DNA from: Symbiodinium sp. CCMP2592
Taxonomy: Eukaryota; Sar; Dinophyceae; Suessiales; Symbiodiniaceae
Assembly (NCBI GenBank): GCA_905221615.1
Contig: CAJNDT010005913.1
Coordinates: forward strand, 1,612,001-1,676,000
Length of the DNA: 64,000 nucleotides
Reading direction: 5' to 3'
Shown: piece by piece, positions 54,374 through 61,470 of the stretch
Layout of the letters: each line of letters opens with the position of its first letter
How positions within the stretch are numbered: position 1 is the stretch's first letter
The notes under the pieces: model-generated
What the model was told of the DNA's origin: nothing
Databases searched by the model: none
Seen by the model: only the letters and a program-made list of their open reading frames with translations
Made by a program: the position numbers and the translations under genes

Positions 54374-54401
54374 CATATAACATACACCAAATTTATGACA
54401 A
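54374..54401 (-). promoter_or_regulatory. Promoter of array copy 2
   Basis: Minus strand: TTGTCA at 54401-54396, 16 bases, TATATG at 54379-54374. The leader to the ATG at 54338 is about 30 bases. Confidence 0.6.
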
Positions 54402-54422
54402 TCACAAGCCCTATCACTCACC

Positions 54423-54460
54423 AAAAAAAGAAAGCACCCCGCTGATACACAACGGGGTGC
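54423..54460 (-). terminator. Terminator of array copy 3
   Basis: Minus strand: GCACCCCG and CGGGGTGC form an eight-base GC-rich stem with an eleven-base loop, followed by TTTCTTTTTTT. It is 53 bp after the stop of copy 3. Confidence 0.8.
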
Positions 54461-54512
54461 CTTGAGTTCTTTGTATCCGATCTTGACCAGGGATCGGAAT
54501 CAGAGACGCTGA

Positions 54513-55151
54513 TTAGCGGCGACGGCGTCCGGCAACCAGACCACCGAGACCGAGCAGAGCGATCGATGATGGGGTTGGGATAACCTCAACTGTTGCACCA
54601 TCGATGCTTGGGTTGAGGACCTTGAAGGTTTCGCCCGGAGGGTTATCGCCTGGGTTTGCGTTGACATCGATGAGCTCAACCATGAACTCGGTCATTGGGA
54701 TCGCGCCTGCGGCCCATGAAACGACGCCTTCGGAGTTCGCGATGATGTCCACAGTGAAGCTGCCGAGGAACACAGGACCGTTGCCGAGTGCCGAAGCTGC
54801 GTCAGGCTGGATGAATGGGAGGAACACGATCTGACCAACGATCAGCCCGTTGTGGTTCCCGTCTCCTGCATCGCCGAAATCGTCAGCGCCGAGTGCTTGC
54901 CAATCGGTGGATGCGTACGCACCAGCGGTAATGCCGCCGACGACGCCTGCACCACCGGTTGCGTTCATGGTAAACGCTGCACCTGTGACATGGGTTGCAA
55001 AGTCAGCATCAGCGTACACCGAAAGGGTGATGGAGCTGGTCATGGTCGAATCGACCACTGCCTGCGAAGGCACGATGCTGAGGGTTGCATTCTGAGCTGA
55101 AGCTGCTGACGCAATGCCAGCAACTGCAGCCATAACGACTGTTCTCTTCAT
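54513..55151 (-). CDS. PEP-CTERM-like secreted protein, tandem array copy 3
   Basis: 212 aa. Signal peptide about 1-19 (ASAASAQ) and the shared domain SSITLSVYADADFATHVTGAAF, GDGNHNGLIVGQIVFLPFIQPDAASALGNG. The C-terminus is VIPTPSSIALLGLGGLVAGRRRR, the PTP form, in the usual order of small-residue motif, hydrophobic stretch and Arg cluster. AAGGAGAG is the ribosome site. Its domain may be cohesin- or Ig-like by its strand pattern. Expected to be exported, held in the membrane by the tail and then cleaved or attached by an exosortase-type enzyme (none in this window). Confidence 0.82.
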   Translation of the reverse strand: MKRTVVMAAVAGIASAASAQNATLSIVPSQAVVDSTMTSSITLSVYADADFATHVTGAAFTMNATGGAGVVGGITAGAYASTDWQALGADDFGDAGDGNHNGLIVGQIVFLPFIQPDAASALGNGPVFLGSFTVDIIANSEGVVSWAAGAIPMTEFMVELIDVNANPGDNPPGETFKVLNPSIDGATVEVIPTPSSIALLGLGGLVAGRRRR

Positions 55152-55250
55152 TTCTCTCTCCTTGAAAAAGGGGTTTCTCTCTTCTCTCTCTTCTCACGAC
55201 GCCTGCACGGTACAGACGCATTCCCGTCAAAGGCAGAGACGGGTCATCCC

Positions 55251-55278
55251 AGAATAGACCGCTTGGTAGGGGGGTCAA
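55251..55278 (-). promoter_or_regulatory. Promoter of array copy 3
   Basis: Minus strand: TTGACC at 55278-55273, 16 bases, TATTCT at 55256-55251. Transcription should start near 55244, which gives a leader of about 93 bases. Confidence 0.6.
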
Positions 55279-55303
55279 GAAAATCGGTGGCCCGTTGCCT
55301 ATT

Positions 55304-55317
55304 TTGACACAGATCAA
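55304..55317. promoter_or_regulatory. FNR/CRP-like dyad upstream of array copy 3
   Basis: TTGACACAGATCAA differs by one base from the FNR-type site TTGAT-N4-ATCAA. Its centre is about 66 bases before the predicted start of copy 3, near a usual activator position. Weak evidence, as short dyads of this kind occur by chance. Confidence 0.25.
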
Positions 55318-55414
55318 ACATAGCGGAAACACTCGATAATCACAAGATTGATGGAACTGTTTCTGTTCTTTTTTATCAGACTCAGGGTCTACTGGGCCGT
55401 TTAGATGTGGTTGT

Positions 55415-55450
55415 AAAAAGAACGCCCGCCCGGCGGACCGGGCGGGCGTT
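55415..55450 (-). terminator. Strong terminator of array copy 4
   Basis: AACGCCCGCCCGG and its exact complement form a 13-base perfect stem with a four-base loop, followed on the minus strand by CTTTTTAC. It lies about 61 bp after the stop of copy 4. Confidence 0.85.
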
Positions 55451-55510
55451 TGCATTTAAGCAGTCAGTCTCAGATCAATGATCTGTGGACTGTTGTCGTA
55501 TTCGCTGCGA

Positions 55511-56146
55511 TTAGCGGCGACGACGACCAGCGACGAGACCACCGAGGCCGAGAACAGCCATAGCGGAAGGTGCTGGGACGACGGTCACGCGAGCGGAACC
55601 GAAGTCAGGTGCAGCGATCTGGAAAGTTTCGCCTGGTGGGTTGTCGCCTGGGTTTGCGTTCACATCGATGAGCTCGAGTGCGAAGGTACCGATGCCACCA
55701 CCGACGGTCCAGTCGACGATACCAGAGGAGTTCGCGACGATACCGACAGTGAAGCTGCCGAGGAACACAGGGCCGTTGCCGAGTGCGGACTCAGCTGCAG
55801 GCTGGATGAATGGCAGGAAGACGACCTGACCGAGGACGAGACCGTCGTGGTTACCGTCGCCACCGTCACCGAAGTCATCGAAGCCGAGTGCTTGCCAGTC
55901 GGAAGTGCCGTATGCGTTTGCGGACATGCTGTCAACAACGCCTGCACCGCCTGCAGCACCCATGGTGATTGCAGCACCGGTCACGTGAGTGCCGAAGTCA
56001 GCATCAGCGTAAACCGAAAGGGTGATCGAGCTGGTTGTTTGGGAATTGACCATTGTTTGCGAAGCGACGATGCTCAGCGAAGCGGTCTGTGCAGCTGCAG
56101 CGGAAGCAATACCGGCGACAGCAGCGAGCGCAATTGCGTTCTTCAT
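55511..56146 (-). CDS. PEP-CTERM-like secreted protein, tandem array copy 4
   Basis: 211 aa from the ATG at 56144-56146 with AGGAG eight bases before it. Signal peptide about 1-19 (AAAAQ). Domain: SSITLSVYADADFGTHVTGAAI, FGDGGDGNHDGLVLGQVVFLPF. Tail VVPAPSAMAVLGLGGLVAGRRRR (PAP form). Copies 3 and 4 are closest to each other in tail and body and look like the most recent duplicates. No clear -35/-10 pair was found in the 255 bp upstream of it, so its promoter may need an activator or another sigma factor. Confidence 0.82.
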   Translation of the reverse strand: MKNAIALAAVAGIASAAAAQTASLSIVASQTMVNSQTTSSITLSVYADADFGTHVTGAAITMGAAGGAGVVDSMSANAYGTSDWQALGFDDFGDGGDGNHDGLVLGQVVFLPFIQPAAESALGNGPVFLGSFTVGIVANSSGIVDWTVGGGIGTFALELIDVNANPGDNPPGETFQIAAPDFGSARVTVVPAPSAMAVLGLGGLVAGRRRR

Positions 56147-56401
56147 TTCAAATCTCCTCATCTGGAAACAGTTAGTTGGATTTCGTACTGAAATACCTAG
56201 TTTGGAAACGAACGACTCGTTCCTGACCCGTGACAAGAGTAATCCAATTCCGAGGGGCATGCAAGGAGAATGTGTAATGGAAATCGTCAATTTTCAGGAT
56301 TCGATCTCAATTTACCCTACCAAACCCCTTGAATGCCGTCAGAGCCCCACCATTTGGAGCTCAGAAAGGCACGGATTTGCCCATTCATACACAAAAATGA
56401 C

Positions 56402-56956
56402 TCAACCCCGACGGATCCATTGCTCGATCGTGAAGCCGAACTTGTGCCGATCGTCTGCTGGATGCTCCTCTGAACAATCCAGTTTCCACCGATCAGGATC
56501 TATATACGGGAAATAGGTGTCTCCATCGATCTCACAATGCACCCGAGTACGCACAATCAGATCGGCAACATCCATTGCCTGCTTGTAGATCTCACCCCCA
56601 CCGGCTATCCAGACGAGACCCTGCCCGAATCCGCCTACAGCTTGGTCAGCTTGGTGCGATGCATCGATAGCTTCTTGCAACGAACGGACAACTGCTAGCT
56701 GTCCAGGGATCTGACTATCTATAGACATCGACCTGGAGATCACGACATTGAGTCGTCCACCCAAAGGCTTCTCAAGAGTCTCAAAGGTCTTGCGACCCAT
56801 AATCACTGCATGCCCCTTGGTGGTTCTCATGAAGTGCTTGAGATCCTCAGGCAAATCCCAAGGCAAATCACCTTCACGACCGATCACGCTGTTCTCACTG
56901 CACGCAACAATCAAACCCACACGAATCGAGTCGTCATTCTTTGGTTCATTTCCCAT
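56402..56956 (-). CDS. folA: Dihydrofolate reductase
   Basis: 184 aa. The family blocks are VGLIVACSENSVIGREGDLPWDLPEDL (with the substrate-binding Asp), KGHAVIMGRKTFETLEKPL, NVVISRS and VWIAGGGEIYKQAM. It reduces dihydrofolate to tetrahydrofolate with NADPH. The start has two possible Met codons close together; the first is taken. thyA is not in this window. Confidence 0.95.
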   Translation of the reverse strand: MGNEPKNDDSIRVGLIVACSENSVIGREGDLPWDLPEDLKHFMRTTKGHAVIMGRKTFETLEKPLGGRLNVVISRSMSIDSQIPGQLAVVRSLQEAIDASHQADQAVGGFGQGLVWIAGGGEIYKQAMDVADLIVRTRVHCEIDGDTYFPYIDPDRWKLDCSEEHPADDRHKFGFTIEQWIRRG

Positions 56957-56984
56957 CCACCATCCTATTCAGTCCGCAGCGGCG

Positions 56985-58475
56985 TTAGCGGGCGATGAGT
57001 TGGACTGGGTTTTCGCCGTGGATGGTCCCGCGGCGCCAGCGGACTTGAACGGTGTCCCCAGCCTCATATCGCCCGAGCACACGGATCAACTCGTGAAGGT
57101 CTCTGGTGGCGCGTCCGTTGATGCCGGTAATGATCGATCCAAGTCGGAGTCCCGATCGCCTGCGAGCTTCTGAGGTCAGTTCTGTGATCACAACGCCGTC
57201 CCCAGTGCCGTTTTCAACTGAAATCCCGAGCGTCGCATCCAGATCGCTCCCTGTCTCGGCCACCTCCTCAAGATCAGCAACCCATGATCTGTAGCGTTCG
57301 TTGATCTGATCCATTTCGAGCCGCATTGTCTTTTCAAGTGCGAGGAGTCCGGTGGGATCCTTCGTGTAAGTCTTGCAGTATTCTTGATAGAATTCAGCGA
57401 GCTTGCGCTGATCTAGTAGCCACATCAGGATTGTTCGAGATTGAGCGTATCGTGCGAGCGGCCTGCGATTGGTGAAGGTCGGGAGATCCATCCGAGCGAT
57501 CGTCTCGATCGCCGGGAGTTTGCGGACCCTGTGCAAGCGTTTGACCATATTGGTCCGCCAGGATGGGACAGGAACGAGCCGACCCCCCACTACATCAAAG
57601 TCCTCAACAACTGATGCGAGCCCTTCCTGGATCCATGGCGCGTGCTCTTGTCCCATCCGCGACATGTCCCGCCAATGCAGCACATGGACATACTCATGAC
57701 GGAGTGTCGCACCTAAATCCTGAGCGACCAATCGTCGCTGTTGATGCTCGTAGGCGCCGCCAACACTCGAGATGCTGCCACGCACACCGGGACCAAATGT
57801 TTCCAGTGCCCATTTCGCGAACCCTCTGCGCTCAGGGAGTCCCACCATGACCCACGCGGAATCTTCGCTCCCTCCCGCGCCGTCGGTTGATTCAAGGCCG
57901 ATCATGACCTCGCGGAGAACCCAATCCGTGATGAGCTGGAGTTCTTCGACCGCTTGGTCGGTCGAGACTGGATCATGAGCACTCACGATCTCTAGTCGGA
58001 AATCATCGAGCGTGCGGTGCTCCATCCTTTTGTACTTCACCAGCTCGTTCATCCGCGCCAGATCGATGTTTCGACGCGTCTGGATCGTCGCGTCCCATTG
58101 GGTCATGAGCTTGGTGAAGTAGTCGGTGTCTCTGAGTCGATCGAGATCCGGATCTCGCAGTAGCTGCCTGCGGTCTGTGAATCCCAGCGCCACCGCTCGT
58201 TTGAGAGATTGTTCCGCATACTTGAGCTCCCCCAATCTGCTCTGAGCCGCGGCGAGGTTGTAGTGACCCACAAAGCTCTTTGGACGCTGATCGATGAGTA
58301 GCTGCCAAATCTCAGCGGCTTTCTCCCACTGTTTGGCGTGCATCGCTTCGATGCCTCGGGATTCGATCTGGGACGCTGACTCAGTGCTTGCTTTGGGATC
58401 AGGTGCCCAACCTGCTGATTGTGTGGTCCCCAGCGTGAAAGTGAAAAGCATCGCGATAAGAACGATTTTGTGCAT
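56985..58475 (-). CDS. TPR/HEYVH/PDZ protein, probable gluzincin-type metallopeptidase
   Basis: 496 aa from the ATG at 58473-58475 (GGAG a few bases before). A leader peptide about 1-21 (QSAG), then TPR units (about 35-105, IWQLLIDQRPKSFVGHYNLAAAQSRLGE), a peptidase domain with the zinc motif HEYVH (260-264) and the third ligand in WIQEGLAS (Glu284), and a C-terminal PDZ domain (about 400-490, RLGSIITGINGRAT). The PDZ-plus-HExxH order is unusual for this size. It is likely extracytoplasmic and may process envelope proteins. Substrate unknown. Confidence 0.7.
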   Translation of the reverse strand: MHKIVLIAMLFTFTLGTTQSAGWAPDPKASTESASQIESRGIEAMHAKQWEKAAEIWQLLIDQRPKSFVGHYNLAAAQSRLGELKYAEQSLKRAVALGFTDRRQLLRDPDLDRLRDTDYFTKLMTQWDATIQTRRNIDLARMNELVKYKRMEHRTLDDFRLEIVSAHDPVSTDQAVEELQLITDWVLREVMIGLESTDGAGGSEDSAWVMVGLPERRGFAKWALETFGPGVRGSISSVGGAYEHQQRRLVAQDLGATLRHEYVHVLHWRDMSRMGQEHAPWIQEGLASVVEDFDVVGGRLVPVPSWRTNMVKRLHRVRKLPAIETIARMDLPTFTNRRPLARYAQSRTILMWLLDQRKLAEFYQEYCKTYTKDPTGLLALEKTMRLEMDQINERYRSWVADLEEVAETGSDLDATLGISVENGTGDGVVITELTSEARRRSGLRLGSIITGINGRATRDLHELIRVLGRYEAGDTVQVRWRRGTIHGENPVQLIAR

Positions 58476-58576
58476 ACCTCTCCATTCGGTCATTCCAGAC
58501 GCTCCGTTCCACCGAATCGTTGTCTGATCACATACCATATCAGATCAACGATCTGACAGGACACTGGCCACGCACC

Positions 58577-59896
58577 ATGCTGCTCGCACAAACCACTTCC
58601 ATCGTGACCCAAGCGCCATTGCTCATTGTGATGGGGGCACTGCTCATTGGTTCGGCGATCGCGTCCGCTTCGGAAACAGCTCTGCTAGGTCTTTCACGCT
58701 CAAAGCGTGCTGTGCTTCGTGCTGAGCACTCGGGATTGGGGCTAATGGTCGATCGGTTGCTGCTCAACCCCAGACAACTGCTGCTGCAGGTATTGCTGCT
58801 CAACATGGTGATCAATGTTGGATATTTCATCACCACTTCGATCGTCACGCTCAACGCTGAGTCCACAAGCACGCGGATCATCATTTCCGTCGCTTCGCTG
58901 TTTGCGATCATTCTTGTTGGTGAGGTCTTCGCGAAGCTCTTTGCGGTTGCATCCCCAACACTGTGCCTGCGGATTGTGGCGCCGTTGCATCTCATCCTGA
59001 AACAGCCGCTGCGTCCGTTGATTACGATTCTTGAGCGGTACTTCATCCTCCCAGGGACGCGATTGCTTGTCCCTGGACCTCCGCCACCTCCAGGAATCAC
59101 GGCTCAAGAAATGTCGGCGCTACTCGAAATGGGGACCAATGAAGGGGTGATTGATCAGTCTGAGCAAGATTTGCTCTCAGCGATCATCATGCTCTCCCAG
59201 CGCCGAGTCGAAGAGATCATGCGGCCACGCGTGGAGTTTACTTGGATCGATGCCGACGCATCACGCGACGAGGTCATCGAGGCGTGTTCACAATCAAGCG
59301 CTACCCGATTTCCTGTCTTCGAAGGCGGTCTCGACGGTACACCGATCGGCATGACGGATGCGAAGCGTGTGCTTGCGGGTGCTGATATTCGTGACACGCT
59401 GTCGCCGTTACTGTTTATTCCAGAACAAGCAACGCTTGATACGCTGCTCACGCAACTGCGTGACAACGCGCAGACGATCGCTCTCGCTGTCGACGAGCAC
59501 GGCACGGTGGTCGGACTCGTCGCGCTTGCGGATATCGCGGATCAACTGCTCTCAGGAATCGCCGACGCGCCAACTACTGAAGCGCAAGAGATCCAGATGA
59601 TCGGTCCGGGGACTTGGTCCGTGCCGGGTCGACTGGCCGTTCATGAATGGTCAACGCTGTTCAGCGGTTTGGGTACTACAGAGACCCTCACCCATTCCAC
59701 GACACGCACGACTGCGAAAACTCTCGCTGGATTGATCATGCACGCGCTTGCACGCGTCCCGAAGGTGGGTGACCAGATCAATCTCGGAACTGCAACGCTG
59801 ACGGTGCTCTCGATGAACGACCTCGTCGTCGAGACTGTTGAGGTCAAGCTGAAGCTGGATGATAATGACGAGGATTCACTACGGGGGGTGGATTGA
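58577..59896 (+). CDS. CNNM/CorC-family membrane protein (copy 1)
   Basis: 439 aa from the ATG at 58577; a TTG at 58520 is less likely. About four membrane segments form the CNNM domain (GALLIGSAIASASETALLGLSRS, residues about 15-40), followed by two CBS domains (MRPRVEFTWIDAD, FPVFEGGLDGTPIG) and a CorC/HlyC C-terminal domain (GTWSVPGRLAVHEWS). These proteins take part in Mg2+ or Co2+ efflux; the hemolysin name in databases is historical. The stop overlaps the next gene as TGATG, so the two are co-translated. Confidence 0.85.
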   Translation: MLLAQTTSIVTQAPLLIVMGALLIGSAIASASETALLGLSRSKRAVLRAEHSGLGLMVDRLLLNPRQLLLQVLLLNMVINVGYFITTSIVTLNAESTSTRIIISVASLFAIILVGEVFAKLFAVASPTLCLRIVAPLHLILKQPLRPLITILERYFILPGTRLLVPGPPPPPGITAQEMSALLEMGTNEGVIDQSEQDLLSAIIMLSQRRVEEIMRPRVEFTWIDADASRDEVIEACSQSSATRFPVFEGGLDGTPIGMTDAKRVLAGADIRDTLSPLLFIPEQATLDTLLTQLRDNAQTIALAVDEHGTVVGLVALADIADQLLSGIADAPTTEAQEIQMIGPGTWSVPGRLAVHEWSTLFSGLGTTETLTHSTTRTTAKTLAGLIMHALARVPKVGDQINLGTATLTVLSMNDLVVETVEVKLKLDDNDEDSLRGVD

Positions 59897-60870
59897 TGCC
59901 CCTCCATGAACTCGTAATCTGGATTTTGATTGCCTGCATTGGACTGATGGGCTCGGCGCTGTGTTCAGGACTCGAGGTCGGGTTGTACGCCGTCTCTCGT
60001 GTGTTTGTGCGTGTTCGATCGATTGATCAGCCCCGCGCTCAGCTGCTCCATCAACAGCTCGAGAAACCTGCGCCATTGCTCACAACACTGCTCGTGTACA
60101 ACAACGCGTTCAACTACCTCGCGACGCTCGCCATCACGGCTCTGCTCTCAACAACCAACCTCTCCGAGACCCTGATCATCGTGATCCAAGCGATCGTGCT
60201 CACTCCGATCCTGCTGATCTTCGCGGAATCGATCCCCAAGGAACTCTTCCGATCCCGCGCCAATCAGCTCATGGAACGGCTCGCTCGCGTGCTCGCGTTC
60301 ATGAAGCTCTCGCTCACGCTGATCCCGGTCACGCCGATCATCACATACATTGCCAACGTGTTATCCAAACTGATCGGATCCGATCTGACGGGATCGGTCC
60401 GCTCGGCGCGACATCACATGGCGGATCTGATCAAACATGCAGATGAACAAATCACGCAGTCGCAGACCGAGATGATCGATCGGGCGCTACAACTCAATCA
60501 GACTCCGATCCGCATTAATGCGGTCCCATTGGCGCGAGTGATCCGGCTGAGTGCCACTTCAACTCCTGACGAAGCATTGAATCAGGTCCGCAAGACCAAT
60601 CACAGCCGATACCCGATTCATGACTCGGATGGAATGATCATCGGATGCGTAAAGACTATTGATTTGTACACAACCAATGAATCAACGATCGAGTCGCTCG
60701 TTCAACCAATTGCTCGTCTCAATGCGGAACTCCCTATGCGACAAGCGCTGACGAAGATGCGAGCCGCCAATGCGCAACTCGCGGTCGTCACTCGATCGGG
60801 TCAGGATGCAGGGATTCTGACTCGGAAGGACTTGTTATCTCCGTTGATCGCGACCACCCATGATTGGTAG
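59896..60870 (+). CDS. CNNM/CorC-family membrane protein (copy 2)
   Basis: 324 aa from the ATG at 59896, with a GGGGGTGG ribosome site. Again CNNM membrane domain (IGLMGSALCSGLEVGLYAVSRV, about 12-35) and then CBS-like segments (VRKTNHSRYPIHDSDGMIIGC). It is about 115 residues shorter than copy 1 and lacks the C-terminal CorC domain. As the two genes are fused in translation, a heteromeric pair is likely, one with and one without the regulatory tail. Confidence 0.85.
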   Translation: MPLHELVIWILIACIGLMGSALCSGLEVGLYAVSRVFVRVRSIDQPRAQLLHQQLEKPAPLLTTLLVYNNAFNYLATLAITALLSTTNLSETLIIVIQAIVLTPILLIFAESIPKELFRSRANQLMERLARVLAFMKLSLTLIPVTPIITYIANVLSKLIGSDLTGSVRSARHHMADLIKHADEQITQSQTEMIDRALQLNQTPIRINAVPLARVIRLSATSTPDEALNQVRKTNHSRYPIHDSDGMIIGCVKTIDLYTTNESTIESLVQPIARLNAELPMRQALTKMRAANAQLAVVTRSGQDAGILTRKDLLSPLIATTHDW

Positions 60871-60917
60871 GAATAGAAACTGCAATCGAGTAGTTGTTTG
60901 AGCGGGAGACCAAATCC

Positions 60918-61358
60918 ATGAAGAATCACATCATCACTATCGTCCTGCTCGCGCTCGTCGCGTTCATCGCCACTCCGAGGATCGTCAGCCTGTTGAAGGG
61001 ACCTGCGGAGACACCCACGATCTTCGCGGCAGGACTCACCCTCGATCAAGCGGTGGAGCAATCCGCAGCGACCGGGAAGCCGATGCTGGTGCTCGTCACA
61101 GCGGATTGGTGCCCCCCATGTCAAGCACTCAAACGCGGGGCGCTGATCGATCCGGAGGTCGCTCAGTGGGTCCAGGACAACATGATCCCGGTCTATCTTG
61201 AAGATGGTACGAATCCTGATGCGATCCGCATGCTCCCAGTCCGCTCCTACCCGACGACTCTGGTCATTCAGGAAGGCAATATATTGGGTCAGTTCTCAGG
61301 CAATATCTCGGCATCCAAGTTCCTTTCAAGCATCCAGGACCTTACATCCAAATCTTGA
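60918..61358 (+). CDS. Membrane-anchored thioredoxin-like protein
   Basis: 146 aa from the ATG at 60918. One membrane segment at about 5-25, then a thioredoxin domain with the CxxC site WCPPC (about residue 75) and the cis-Pro region RSYPTTLVIQ. The CPPC pair suggests a reductase or disulfide exchange role on the outer face of the membrane. The next gene follows by 112 bp. Confidence 0.78.
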   Translation: MKNHIITIVLLALVAFIATPRIVSLLKGPAETPTIFAAGLTLDQAVEQSAATGKPMLVLVTADWCPPCQALKRGALIDPEVAQWVQDNMIPVYLEDGTNPDAIRMLPVRSYPTTLVIQEGNILGQFSGNISASKFLSSIQDLTSKS

Positions 61359-61470
61359 TCAGCTGAACCCATCTCTACGAACAACTGTATAGATATAGGT
61401 ATCTGGCTCCTGTGAGTGACCACTGGAGCTCTTGGATCGCATATCGTGGATCAACGAAAGGCATACGCAC

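Larger units (their letters stand above)
55152..55510. other. Gene-free stretch between array copies 3 and 4
   Basis: 359 bp without an acceptable ORF. It holds, from low to high coordinate, the GA-rich leader of copy 3 (55152-55200), its promoter (55251-55278), an FNR/CRP-like dyad (55304-55317) and the terminator of copy 4 (55415-55450). Nothing else was seen. Confidence 0.7.
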
